Shown here: piece after piece, positions 17,536-25,354 of the stretch
How positions within the stretch are numbered: the stretch's first letter is position 1
How the letters are laid out: each line of letters starts with the position of its first letter
Assembly: GCA_002379425.1 (NCBI GenBank)
Contig: DFTH01000012.1
Location: 175,623 to 239,622, forward strand
Direction: 5' to 3'
Source of the DNA: Prevotella sp. UBA4217
GTDB lineage: Bacteria > Bacteroidota > Bacteroidia > Bacteroidales > Bacteroidaceae
Length of the DNA stretch: 64,000 nt
The notes under the pieces: generated by a model
Databases searched by the model: none
Told to the model about the DNA's origin: nothing
The model's input: only the letters and a program-made list of their open reading frames with translations
Position numbers and translations under genes: made by a program

Positions 17536-18153
17536 ATGGGATTTTGGAATAAATTATTTGGAAAGAGCGATGAGCATAAGACAGGCGGCATGGAGGATTT
17601 CATGACGCTGATCCGCGTGTATTTCCAGGCAGCCATGGCAGCCGACCTGGGCATCACCAACCTGGCGGCACTGCCCGACCTGCGGGTCTTCAAGGCCACT
17701 CTGAAGGTGCCCACTGTCAATAATAAGTTGGGCGTGGGCGAGCGTAGCCGTTGTAAAAAAATGCTCAAGGAGATGTACAGTATGGACGACGACTTCTTCA
17801 AGGAGATCGACCAGAGCCTTCGCAAGCGCTGTAAGAAGGTGCAGGATGTGCAGACCTATCTGTTGCAGTTCCAGGGCTTCACCCAGGATATCATGATGCT
17901 CACGGGCAACCTGATGAAGTTCAAACTCCGTCTGCCAGGCTTCATGAAGAAGGCCCTCTATACCATGACGGAGAAGACGGTCAATGACATTTTCAACAAG
18001 AACGACTTTACCGATGCCTCCGTGATGAAGACCGTGGTGGCAGTCCGTCAGTATAACCAGCGCCTGGGATTCTCTCAGAAGTGGGTCACAGACTTTGTCT
18101 ATAAGGTCGTGATGCTCGCCAAGAAGGAACCGCGCACCCAGTCGGAGGATTGA
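17536..18153 (+). CDS. Unrecognised 205-residue protein
   Basis: I do not recognise a family. The predicted product starts MGFWNKLFGKSDEHKTG, is basic and helical, and has no signal peptide or membrane span; the WNKLFGK start resembles short amphipathic leaders of cytoplasmic proteins that touch the membrane. Features include a Lys/Arg-rich helix (RSRCKKMLKEMY) and a Gln/Phe/Met-rich centre. ATG 17536 is chosen because it follows the -7 element closely. The stop TGA is part of AGGATTGA, the octamer seen after other genes. It is a single-gene unit between rfbA and the zapA-rny cluster. Probably a Bacteroidetes hypothetical protein. Confidence 0.75.
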   Translation: MGFWNKLFGKSDEHKTGGMEDFMTLIRVYFQAAMAADLGITNLAALPDLRVFKATLKVPTVNNKLGVGERSRCKKMLKEMYSMDDDFFKEIDQSLRKRCKKVQDVQTYLLQFQGFTQDIMMLTGNLMKFKLRLPGFMKKALYTMTEKTVNDIFNKNDFTDASVMKTVVAVRQYNQRLGFSQKWVTDFVYKVVMLAKKEPRTQSED

Positions 18154-18160
18154 AGGATTG
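18146..18160 (+). repeat. Short octamer repeat over the stop codon
   Basis: AGGATTGA followed by AGGATTG, the first unit containing the GAT TGA end of the 205-residue protein gene. An imperfect hairpin with a TTAAAAAAC core follows and may act as a terminator. Confidence 0.75.
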
Positions 18161-18213
18161 TTAAAAAACAATAATCTTCAATCTTCAATCTTCAATTTTC
18201 AATTAAAAAGGTT

Positions 18214-18221
18214 TACCTTTG
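18214..18221 (+). promoter_or_regulatory. -7 element of the coiled-coil/zapA/rny operon
   Basis: TACCTTTG at 18214-18221, 19 bases before the ATG. The expected -33 region is occupied by a (TTCAATC)-type heptamer run at 18176-18203. Confidence 0.7.
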
Positions 18222-18240
18222 TGCAATAAATAGTTACGTC

Positions 18241-18537
18241 ATGAATCCAAACGAGAAAGCACTGACCATTTTCGAGACGCGCGTCAGGCAGATGATCCTC
18301 CGCTTTCAGGAACTGAAAAAGGAGAACGAGAGTCTGGCGGCACGCGTGGCGAAGAGCGAGCAGGACATCAAGGACCTGCAAGCCTTGCTGACTCAGGCGG
18401 ATAACGACTACCAGTCGCTGAAGATGGCTAAGATGATGGAGATCACTGACGGAGACCTGGAGAAATCCAAGGCGCGCATCGCCAAGATGATCCGTGAGGT
18501 GAACAAATGCATCACCATTATCAGTGGCGAACAGTAA
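18241..18537 (+). CDS. Small coiled-coil protein upstream of ZapA
   Basis: A 98-residue protein dominated by one coiled coil (residues about 8-65, heptads such as FQELKKENESLAARVAKSEQ). It has no membrane segment. Its position immediately before zapA suggests a division-associated role similar to ZapB, which in other bacteria is a short coiled coil linked to the Z-ring through ZapA; this is inference from context and fold, not sequence identity. It is 14 bases upstream of zapA and shares the promoter at 18214. Confidence 0.8.
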   Translation: MNPNEKALTIFETRVRQMILRFQELKKENESLAARVAKSEQDIKDLQALLTQADNDYQSLKMAKMMEITDGDLEKSKARIAKMIREVNKCITIISGEQ

Positions 18538-18551
18538 GAAGTGCTATACCA

Positions 18552-18851
18552 ATGGCAGAAGTGAACAACGAGAAACTCAATATACGACTGCACGTCTATG
18601 ACGAGGAGATTTCCGTCGGTGTCAAGCGCTCCGACGAGGAATACTACCGCCGTGCAGCCAAGCTCATTACTGACCGCTATAATGCCTACGCGCAGGCTTA
18701 TAAGGGGAAGAAGGCGGACCACACGATCGCACTGATGACGCTGATCGATGTCGCCCTGATGTATGAGCGGGAGCATGCCAAGAACGACACTGCTCCGTAT
18801 GATGATATTCTTACGAAGTTGACTTCCGAGATTGAGGAGGCGCTCAAGTAA
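18552..18851 (+). CDS. zapA: Cell division protein ZapA
   Basis: A 99-residue protein with the ZapA layout: an N-terminal beta-rich head ([20 protein letters not shown]) followed by the [19 protein letters not shown] helix and a C-terminal coiled coil. ZapA binds FtsZ and stabilises the Z-ring. ATG 18552 (MAEVNNEK) is chosen over an upstream start inside the previous gene. It lies between the coiled-coil gene and rny, a common Bacteroidetes order. Confidence 0.86.
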   Translation: MAEVNNEKLNIRLHVYDEEISVGVKRSDEEYYRRAAKLITDRYNAYAQAYKGKKADHTIALMTLIDVALMYEREHAKNDTAPYDDILTKLTSEIEEALK

Positions 18852-18880
18852 GAATACATTTCAAACAATATAGATTTTTT

Positions 18881-20422
18881 ATGGATTTACTTTTCGTACT
18901 ATTAATTGCTGCCGGTGCCCTCGTATTAGGAGGCGTCGGCGGATACCTGATTTTCCGTTATGTCCTGAAAGGGAAATATAACGAGATGATCGATGCTGCC
19001 GAGAAACAGGCAGATGTCATCAAAGAGAAGAAACTGCTCGAGGTGAAGGAGAAATTCCTCAACAAGAAGAGCGAACTGGAGAAGGAAGTGCAGCAGCGCA
19101 ACCAGCACATCCAGCAGAGTGAGAACAAACTGAAGCAGCGCGAGATCTCCCTGAACCAGCGTCAGGAAGAACTGGGTCGCCGCAAGAGCGACCTCGACAA
19201 CCAGCAGACGCGCATCGACAATGAGAAGAAACTGCTGGCAGTCAAGTCCGACGACCTTGAGAAGATGCAACTCAAGGCCCGCGAGATGCTCGAGGAGGTC
19301 TCTGGCCTTAGTGCCGAGGATGCCAAGGCGCGCCTTGTGGAGTCGATGAAGGATGAGGCCAAGACGGCTGCTGCCTCTTATATCAACGAGATCATGGACG
19401 AGGCTAAACTCAATGCCAACGCCCAGGCCAAGAAGATCGTCATCCAGACCATCCAGCGCGTTGCCACGGAGACTGCCATTGAGAACTCCGTCAGCGTGTT
19501 CCATATCGACAACGACGAGGTGAAGGGCCGCATCATCGGCCGTGAGGGTCGTAACATCAGGGCTCTCGAGGCTGCCGCAGGCGTGGAGATCGTCGTCGAT
19601 GACACGCCCGAGGCCATCGTCATCAGCGGCTTCGACCCAGTTCGCCGTGAGGTATGCCGACTGGCACTCCATCAACTCGTCAGCGACGGTCGTATCCACC
19701 CCGCACGCATCGAGGAGGTGGTCACCAAGGTGAGGAAACAACTCGACAACGAGATCATCGAGACTGGTAAGCGTACCGCCATCGACCTTGGCATCCATGG
19801 CCTGCACCCCGAACTCATCCGTATCATCGGTAAGATGAAGTACCGTTCCAGTTACGGTCAGAACCTGTTGCAGCACGCCCGTGAGACGGCCAACCTCTGT
19901 GCCGTGATGGCTGCCGAACTCGGTCTGAACCCCAAGAAGGCCAAGCGCGCTGGTCTGCTGCATGATATAGGTAAGGTGCCCGATGAGGAGAGTGAGATGC
20001 CCCATGCCCTCTATGGTGCCAAGATTGCTGAGCAGTACAAGGAGAAGCCCGATATCTGCAACGCCATCGGTGCCCACCACGACGAGATGGAGATGCAGAC
20101 ACTCCTGGCTCCCATCGTGCAGGTGTGCGATGCTATCAGCGGTGCCCGTCCTGGTGCCCGTCGTGAGATCGTCGAGGCCTATATCAAGCGCCTGAACGAC
20201 CTGGAGGCCATCGCCATGAGTTATCCTGGCGTCACGAAGACATACGCCATCCAGGCTGGCCGCGAATTGCGCGTCATCGTTGGTGCCGACAAGATGAATG
20301 ATGCCGAGGCTGAGGCTCTCAGCGGTGAGATCGCCGCCAAGATCCAGAACGAGATGACCTATCCCGGACAGGTGAAGATCACCGTCATCCGCGAGACTCG
20401 TTCCGTCGCCTACGCGAAGTAA
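18881..20422 (+). CDS. rny: Ribonuclease Y
   Basis: A 513-residue membrane-anchored endoribonuclease that starts mRNA decay. In order: an N-terminal membrane segment (residues about 3-25), a long charged coiled coil (about 30-165), a KH domain ([17 protein letters not shown], about 210-270) and an HD domain with LLHDIGK near residue 360. All hallmarks are present and length is standard. A strong palindromic terminator follows 18 bases after the stop. Confidence 0.97.
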   Translation: MDLLFVLLIAAGALVLGGVGGYLIFRYVLKGKYNEMIDAAEKQADVIKEKKLLEVKEKFLNKKSELEKEVQQRNQHIQQSENKLKQREISLNQRQEELGRRKSDLDNQQTRIDNEKKLLAVKSDDLEKMQLKAREMLEEVSGLSAEDAKARLVESMKDEAKTAAASYINEIMDEAKLNANAQAKKIVIQTIQRVATETAIENSVSVFHIDNDEVKGRIIGREGRNIRALEAAAGVEIVVDDTPEAIVISGFDPVRREVCRLALHQLVSDGRIHPARIEEVVTKVRKQLDNEIIETGKRTAIDLGIHGLHPELIRIIGKMKYRSSYGQNLLQHARETANLCAVMAAELGLNPKKAKRAGLLHDIGKVPDEESEMPHALYGAKIAEQYKEKPDICNAIGAHHDEMEMQTLLAPIVQVCDAISGARPGARREIVEAYIKRLNDLEAIAMSYPGVTKTYAIQAGRELRVIVGADKMNDAEAEALSGEIAAKIQNEMTYPGQVKITVIRETRSVAYAK

Positions 20423-20430
20423 ATATTCTT

Positions 20431-20763
20431 TCAGAAGAATCGACAAGAGGATGTGCCGCGGCACATCCTCTTGTCGTTTTGTTGCATGACAGTGAGATAC
20501 CTCATTCTAGCCTGGTCAAGTTGTTTCATCTTCTCATGCCGCTCGGCGTCATAGAGCGAAAGTGCCTTGATGCGCTTCTCGTCGCCGTCGATATAGCAGC
20601 AGCGGTTGTAGCCTGGATAGTGCTTGGCAAAGTGGAAAGCCATCTTTGCCAGTGTCTTCGTGGGTGCGATGCCGATGCTCACTGGCATTCTCACGGCCTG
20701 TCATACCAGGCGTGACAGGTCTTCCCCCCAGCGCTTCAAGTCCAGATGCTCCATGCCTGTGAG
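20431..20763 (-). pseudogene. umuC (DNA polymerase V catalytic subunit) remnant
   Basis: On the minus strand a reading frame runs from about 20763 to 20431 and contains TGMEHLDLKRWGEDLSRLV, an in-frame TGA at 20701-20703, then RMPVSIGIAPTKTLAKMAFH and HYPGYNRCCYIDGDEKRIKAL. These match the palm region of UmuC, a translesion polymerase of the Y family. The sequence then jumps to AERHEKMKQLDQARMRY, which looks like a C-terminal UmuC segment, so an internal deletion is likely. The catalytic acidic residues and most of the protein are gone. It abuts copy A of the dispersed repeat. A CGA to TGA change would explain the stop. Confidence 0.8.
20441..20480 (+). terminator. Terminator of rny (perfect 36-base palindrome)
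   Basis: Bases 20441-20476 form a perfect palindrome with 18-base arms centred on CCGCGG, followed by TTTTG. It lies 18 bases after the rny stop and also covers the 3' end of the umuC remnant on the other strand. Confidence 0.9.
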
Positions 20764-20769
20764 TACTAT

Positions 20770-21130
20770 AAAAGGCTTTCCTTTCGAAAAAGGAGGCGCT
20801 CTTCTTCAGAAAAGAGCCTCTTTACGAACGTGAGAAGGCTCTTTAGCAACGTGAGGAGCCTCCTCAGTTCTGTAAAGTGCCTTCTCATTCTGGTCCCAGG
20901 CCTTGGGAATTCAGAAAACAGCCTTCCTATTCAGGAAAAGTGCCTCTCGATGTCGCACCTGACTGTTCACCTGACAAATTCTCTACATGCGCGCACATAC
21001 GCCCGCGCATATATATAGTTGCCATACCCACTTTTTATGTGTCCCACCTGTCCCATCTGTCCCTGGTGGGAACTATCCTTCTTGGACAGATGGGACAGGT
21101 GGGACACTTGTTTTTGGCTTAAGACAACTA
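20770..21130 (+). repeat. Dispersed repeat element, copy A
   Basis: A non-coding element closely similar to the reverse complement of 45136-45517. In order it has several degenerate units of about 21 bases (core GGCTCTTTACGAACGTG; 20800-20940), an alternating purine-pyrimidine stretch (20984-21017), a conserved TACCCACTTTTTAT, and a perfect 24-base inverted repeat (21039-21062 with 21084-21107, loop of 21). The arms are themselves built from 9-base units GTCCCACCT/GTCCCATCT. No transposase or target duplication is visible. Confidence 0.85.
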
Positions 21131-21221
21131 CTACGCCTGCACGCGCGCGAGAGACCAACTCTATAGCCTACTGCTCAGGCAACAGGCGGTGAGGATCGCA
21201 TAAGATGCGCTGCAAAGAAGA

Positions 21222-21248
21222 AGGGACTTGCCTCACGGCAGGTCCCTC
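21222..21248 (-). terminator. Hairpin downstream of the flavodoxin/DUF2023 region
   Basis: AGGGACCTGCC and its near-complement with a 4-base loop form a stem of about 10 bp on the minus strand, 45 bases past the DUF2023 remnant's stop. The following T-content is modest, so termination is plausible rather than certain. Confidence 0.5.
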
Positions 21249-21292
21249 TTGCTAACTAAACAAATACTCTTATGAATTAACTTCTGATTGTC

Positions 21293-21451
21293 TTATGCTG
21301 GGATGCGGGGCTTGGCCTTGTTGGCGGCCTTACGCTCACAGAAGCGCTCGCATTGGGCGCAGAGGTCGTAGCCGAGCATCGTGCCGAGGATGAAGTCCTC
21401 CTCGGGCGTCAACTGGTTCAGTGGGCGCGTCACGATGAGCCGTATGGCATT
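21293..21451 (-). pseudogene. DUF2023 C-terminal remnant
   Basis: The minus-strand frame ending at the TAA at 21293 reads [37 protein letters not shown] and [15 protein letters not shown]. This matches the C-terminal half of DUF2023 proteins, which in Bacteroidetes are typically encoded next to a flavodoxin gene, as here. An in-frame TGA lies immediately upstream (21452-21454) and there is no room for the missing N-terminal part before the flavodoxin stop at 21501. I infer an N-terminal deletion. Translation from the internal GTG is possible but would give only about 45 residues. Confidence 0.72.
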
Positions 21452-21500
21452 TCATCTCTATAGGGGTTATGTCGGATTGTCTCATGCTATTACGAATGGC

Positions 21501-21995
21501 TTAGAGGTTCGGGGAAATGGCGGCCAGCCAGTCATCGATGCGGCTGTCGGTCTTGTCGTCCTCGTTCACGTCGTCGAGGGGCAGGCCCACGAACTTGCCA
21601 TCGACTACGGCGCTGGAGTCGTCGAAGGTGTAGCCGTCAACATCGACCTGTCCCACGAGGCGGGCGCCGCTGGCCTTGACGGCCTCGTAGAGTTCGCCCA
21701 TGCCGCCCACGAAGGTGTCGCCATAACTCTCTGCGTCGCCACAGCCGAAGAGGGCTATTATCTTGCCGCTGAGGTCGGCGGCCTGAAGCAGTTTCACTCC
21801 GTCGTACCAGTCGTCCTGCAGTTCGCCTGCGCCCCATGTCGAGGTGCCCAGGATCAGGTTCTCGTTCTCTGCGATGATGTCTGCCGTCAGGTCCTGCACG
21901 TTGAGAACGTCCGTTCCGAGTTTGGAGGCAATCTTCTCTGCGATGGCCTCGCATGTTCCTGTAGAGGAACCGTAAATCACAATAGTCTTTTTCAT
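21501..21995 (-). CDS. fldA: Flavodoxin
   Basis: A 164-residue long-chain-type flavodoxin, an FMN electron carrier that replaces ferredoxin when iron is scarce. The phosphate loop IYGSSTGTCEAIAEKIA is at residues about 6-22; the FMN-contacting GTSTWGAGELQDDW and the FGCGDAESYGDTFVGGMG segments follow. It is transcribed from its own promoter at 22036-22067, divergent from the aminopeptidase gene. The -33 region carries the same 12-base motif as the porin/imelysin promoter at 31681, pointing to shared control. Confidence 0.95.
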   Translation of the reverse strand: MKKTIVIYGSSTGTCEAIAEKIASKLGTDVLNVQDLTADIIAENENLILGTSTWGAGELQDDWYDGVKLLQAADLSGKIIALFGCGDAESYGDTFVGGMGELYEAVKASGARLVGQVDVDGYTFDDSSAVVDGKFVGLPLDDVNEDDKTDSRIDDWLAAISPNL

Positions 21996-22035
21996 CCTTA
22001 TTTCTTTTTTTGTATGGTTGATCAGTTCGACGGTG

Positions 22036-22067
22036 CAAAGGTACGACCATTCCTTGGCTCCTGCAAT
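22036..22067 (-). promoter_or_regulatory. Flavodoxin promoter
   Basis: -33 ATTG at 22064-22067, 20-base spacer, -7 TACCTTTG at 22036-22043 on the minus strand. Confidence 0.8.
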
Positions 22068-22075
22068 ACCTAAAA
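22064..22075 (-). promoter_or_regulatory. Shared operator-like motif TTTTAGGTATTG
   Basis: The minus-strand 12-mer TTTTAGGTATTG covers the -33 element of the flavodoxin promoter. The identical 12-mer sits at the same position in the porin promoter (31709-31720). A binding site for a common regulator is inferred. Confidence 0.6.
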
Positions 22076-22105
22076 CGAGTGATTTTGCTTTTTCTTCCCA
22101 AAAGA

Positions 22106-22137
22106 TTTGTAGGGCTCGGATTTTATTTTTACTTTTG
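22106..22137 (+). promoter_or_regulatory. Aminopeptidase gene promoter
   Basis: -33 TTTG at 22106-22109, 20-base spacer, -7 TACTTTTG at 22130-22137. Confidence 0.85.
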
Positions 22138-22162
22138 CAACAATAAACAAGACCAGTAGATT

Positions 22163-23551
22163 ATGAACAGAACGACCATCACCATTTGCCTGGCAGTGGC
22201 TCAGATGACTGCCATGGCCCAGAGCGGAGGTATCTCGCAGGAGATGCTTCGTGAGATCCAGAGCGTGCAGCAGCCCGTCAATCGTGCCGTTGCCAATGCC
22301 ATCGCTGCCAACAGTATCAACGACCTGGCTGTGAATCATCAGAACGCCGGGGCCTTTGATACCTATTTCAGTGTGGAGACCAAGCCGCAGTCGATCACGG
22401 ACCAGAAGTCGTCGGGCCGCTGCTGGATGTTCAGTGGCCTGAACGTGCTGCGCTCCAACTTTGCCCAGCGGTCGGACTCCCTTAGCGTGGAGTTCTCGCA
22501 GGCCTATCTCTTCTTCTGGGACCAGTTGGAGAAGGCCAACCTGATGCTGCAAGGGGTCATCGATACGGCCAAGAAGCCTATCGACGACCAGCGCGTGCAG
22601 TTCTTCTTCCACCATCCCATCAGCGATGGCGGCACCTTCTGCGGAGTGGCCGACCTGGCGGAGAAGTACGGGCTCGTGCCTGCCGAGGTGATGCCAGAGA
22701 CTTACTCCAGCGACAATACCTCGCGTGCCGCCTCCCTGATATCGTCGAAACTCCGTGAGTACGGCCTCCAGTTGCGCGATATGGTCAGCCAAGGCAAGAA
22801 AACGGCTGACATCAACAGTAAGAAGACCCAGATGCTCGCCCAGATCTACAAGATGCTGCAACTCACCATCGGCACCCCGCCAGACCGTTTCACATATACC
22901 TTTAAGGACAAGGGCGGCAAGGCCATCGCCCCCGCCAGGGAATACACCCCGCTGTCGTTCTGCCAGGAGGTGGTGGGCGGCCCCGTCAACGGCACGTTCA
23001 TCATGGCCATGAATGATCCCCGCAGGCCCTATTACAAGACCTACGAGGTGGAATACGACCGCCATACCTACGACGGTCACAACTGGAAGTACGTGAACCT
23101 GCCCATGGACGATATCGAGCAGATGGCCATCGCCTCGCTGAAGGCTGGGCGCAAACTCTACAGTTCGTACGATGTGGGAAAGTGCCTGGACCGCAAGCGT
23201 GGGTATGCTGACACTGAGAACTTCGACTATGGTGCCCTCTTCGATACCACCTTCGGCATGGACAAGGCTCAGCGTATCTCTACCTTCGACAGTGGATCCA
23301 CCCATGCCATGACGCTTTCCGCCGTCGATCTTGACGAACAGGGGAAAGCCCGCAAGTGGAAGGTCGAGAACTCCTGGGGCGCATCATGGGGGCAGAACGG
23401 CTGTCTGATCATGACAGACCGCTGGTTCCGTGAGTATATGTTCCGCCTGGTGGTCAACAAGCAGTTCGTGCCAGAGAAAATCCTGAAGGCATCGGAGACT
23501 GCACCCGTCATGGTCATGCCTGAAGACCCGCTCTTCCTGCCAGACGAGTAA
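22163..23551 (+). CDS. C1-family aminopeptidase (bleomycin hydrolase type), exported
   Basis: A 462-residue papain-fold peptidase of the bleomycin hydrolase/PepC group with an N-terminal signal peptide (about residues 1-19, cleavage near MAMAQ-like residues). Catalytic Cys87 sits in KSSGRCWMFSG; the catalytic His is in DSGSTHAMTLSAVD and the Asn in KVENSWGASWG, all near the expected places. Family members act as hexameric aminopeptidases; the exported form should work in the periplasm on peptides. It is divergent from flavodoxin and overlaps the convergent gene at 23514 by 38 bases. Confidence 0.9.
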   Translation: MNRTTITICLAVAQMTAMAQSGGISQEMLREIQSVQQPVNRAVANAIAANSINDLAVNHQNAGAFDTYFSVETKPQSITDQKSSGRCWMFSGLNVLRSNFAQRSDSLSVEFSQAYLFFWDQLEKANLMLQGVIDTAKKPIDDQRVQFFFHHPISDGGTFCGVADLAEKYGLVPAEVMPETYSSDNTSRAASLISSKLREYGLQLRDMVSQGKKTADINSKKTQMLAQIYKMLQLTIGTPPDRFTYTFKDKGGKAIAPAREYTPLSFCQEVVGGPVNGTFIMAMNDPRRPYYKTYEVEYDRHTYDGHNWKYVNLPMDDIEQMAIASLKAGRKLYSSYDVGKCLDRKRGYADTENFDYGALFDTTFGMDKAQRISTFDSGSTHAMTLSAVDLDEQGKARKWKVENSWGASWGQNGCLIMTDRWFREYMFRLVVNKQFVPEKILKASETAPVMVMPEDPLFLPDE

Positions 23552-24185
23552 GTGCCCAGACCAGGGCGCCCAATAGGGTGATTGCACCCAGAAGGATGAC
23601 CCAGAGCGGCGTGGCGTTGTAGAGGACTTCGGCCTCCACCCGCCACGCAGGAAGGGGAGGGATGCTGTCGGGCAATGGCTGGATGAGGCGCCCTTGGGTG
23701 AGCATGACGATCATGCCAACCTTCTCGTCGAGTTCGATGACAGGCTGCGACTCGCGCACGATCTGCCGCATCCGTTCAGGCAGGTCCGCCCCGATGGTGT
23801 TCAGACGGTAGGTCTGTGCACTGTCGAAGAGTTCGGAGAACTTCGCATATTCACCTGCTATGCTGAGTTGGCGGCGCAGGTCGCCGTCAGGGATGAGGAT
23901 CATCGGCTCGTCTTTCCACACGTCGGGGCGTAGCGACCAGCCATAGACCACCTGCACGGCTGAGAGTCCTTTGTAGGTCGTCTGTCCGTAGATGGACTGG
24001 AGGAAGTCTTGTGCAAGGGTAGAGAGGGTGCAGGCGTGGCCTTTCCAATAGACCTGTTCGCGTGCGGCCTCACGGGCCTTGTCCCCGTTGATGGTGGGGA
24101 TGCTACGTGAGAAGGCAGGAAGCGCTAAGAGAAGAAACGCACAAAGGAAGAGAGCCTTTGTGCGCTGTGTGATTCTGCTATTCAT
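23514..24185 (-). CDS. Periplasmic protein with CcsA/ResB-associated domain, C-terminal anchor
   Basis: A 223-residue protein with a signal peptide (residues about 9-28), a periplasmic domain and one C-terminal membrane helix (WVILLGAITLLGALVWAL). The region HACTLSTLAQDFLQSIYGQ and YKGLSAVQVVYGWSLRPDVW resembles the GR-x-x-P-x-x-TLA and GL-x-x-x-QV motifs in the periplasmic part of Bacteroidetes cytochrome c biogenesis proteins of the CcsA/ResB type. Those proteins are far longer, with WWD-type haem handling segments absent here. A role in maturing the adjacent c-type cytochromes is inference. ATG 24185 overlaps the upstream stop by one base, so it is the last gene of the run. Confidence 0.6.
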   Translation of the reverse strand: MNSRITQRTKALFLCAFLLLALPAFSRSIPTINGDKAREAAREQVYWKGHACTLSTLAQDFLQSIYGQTTYKGLSAVQVVYGWSLRPDVWKDEPMILIPDGDLRRQLSIAGEYAKFSELFDSAQTYRLNTIGADLPERMRQIVRESQPVIELDEKVGMIVMLTQGRLIQPLPDSIPPLPAWRVEAEVLYNATPLWVILLGAITLLGALVWALTRLAGRAGLQA

Positions 24186-25330
24186 CAGAACTTCGGCATG
24201 GTGGGGAGTTCTACGGCCTTGACAGCCATGCACTCCATCTCGATGAGCCATCCCGGGCGGCAGACGGGGGCATGGACGATGACGTAGGGCTTGCCGGGGA
24301 AGCGCTCCTCATAGAGTTCGCGCACCAGTTCGTAGTCGGCCGTATCGCGGAGATAGACCACCATCTCTGCCACATCATTGAAATTGCAGTCGGCCTCAGC
24401 CAGCAGAGCCTCTACATTCTCCCACATGCGGTGGGTCTGCTTGATGATGTCCTTGGGATACATGATCTCACCTTTGTTATTAATAGAGGCTGTACCTGAG
24501 ATGAACACATGGCGACGGTCGGCATAGTTGACCAGTGTGCCGCGCTCGAAACTCACGCCATAGTCGCTGGTGCGGTTCAGGTGGGTGGAGGCGTACAGGT
24601 AGTGGATCTGCTCCTTCTTCACGCCTGCGATGGCATAGTTGTCCATCTGCGAGAGTACATTGGGGTCCTGCTGGCGCCCGCCGATGCCTGTGGAGGCGAT
24701 GAAGTGGGTGTGTACGGTGAGCCCCTGGGTGAAGAAGAACTGGTTGCGGGCGCGCACCACGCCACCGTAGTTCAGATCGACGTCGTTGACGAAGAACCAC
24801 GTGCGGATGCAGTTGGCCTCCAGTGTGCACTCCTCCTGGATAAGTTGCATGTTATACTCGTTGAAGAGCAGGCGCGTCTGGTACTCCGAGTTGGCTGCCA
24901 TGTTATGGGCGGAGCCATTCCAGAGATGGCGGAAGTCGCCATGGCGCACTTCGTAGAGGCCGCTCTGGGAGATGCCTGTCTGCACGTTCGTCATCAAATA
25001 GCACCAGAGGGCGATCTTCGTGCCGTCGAGGGGTGCCTGCTGAATGATGCTCTTGGCGCAGTCGGTGACATCGGCGAGGATCACCTCGTCGGCCTGGTTG
25101 GCGGCATCGCTGAGGAAATAGCGCTTGAAGACGGCCTGTGCCCCATTGAGCGGGCCGTCGATCAGTTGGTTATAGGCATTAAGCACTGCCTCCAGTTGTT
25201 GGGAGTAGGGGAGGCGCCGACTATCCACATGGATCATCACATGATACTCGCGCACCTCTGTACCGTTGTCAAAACTGAATACATCAGCAAACGCGTTCTC
25301 AAACTGTATGGTCTGTTGTTGGTTACTCAT
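24185..25330 (-). CDS. Rid (YjgF/YER057c/UK114) superfamily protein
   Basis: A 381-residue protein whose C-terminal third has the Rid trimer fold signature (FISGTASINNKGEIMYP, QTHRMWENVEALLAEA and the DTADYELVRELYEE stretch). The N-terminal part resembles longer Rid-like proteins related to chorismatase FkbO/Hyg5, but active-site residues cannot be assigned by eye. Classical Rid proteins deaminate reactive enamines; the role here is unknown. It is translationally coupled to the CcsA-domain gene (TGATG) and separated from the cytochrome gene by a dispersed repeat. Confidence 0.75.
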   Translation of the reverse strand: MSNQQQTIQFENAFADVFSFDNGTEVREYHVMIHVDSRRLPYSQQLEAVLNAYNQLIDGPLNGAQAVFKRYFLSDAANQADEVILADVTDCAKSIIQQAPLDGTKIALWCYLMTNVQTGISQSGLYEVRHGDFRHLWNGSAHNMAANSEYQTRLLFNEYNMQLIQEECTLEANCIRTWFFVNDVDLNYGGVVRARNQFFFTQGLTVHTHFIASTGIGGRQQDPNVLSQMDNYAIAGVKKEQIHYLYASTHLNRTSDYGVSFERGTLVNYADRRHVFISGTASINNKGEIMYPKDIIKQTHRMWENVEALLAEADCNFNDVAEMVVYLRDTADYELVRELYEERFPGKPYVIVHAPVCRPGWLIEMECMAVKAVELPTMPKF

Positions 25331-25354
25331 TATATCGTTTCAATTTTCAATTCT

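Noticed and set aside
18926..20464. 512-residue open frame antisense to rny
   Set aside because: Rny is unambiguous on the plus strand; the antisense frame is a by-product of its codon usage.
20800..20940. 21-base units as a CRISPR array
   Set aside because: Units are degenerate and contiguous with no spacers of uniform length, and no cas gene is present.
21039..21107. 24-base inverted repeat as terminal repeats of an insertion sequence
   Set aside because: Only 21 bases lie between the arms; there is no transposase and no target duplication seen.
20746..21122. Open frames in copy A of the dispersed repeat
   Set aside because: Same reason: repeat translation with no start context, and overlap with the umuC remnant.
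22070..23305. 411-residue open frame antisense to the C1 aminopeptidase
   Set aside because: The plus-strand peptidase has all catalytic residues; the antisense product has no recognisable features.
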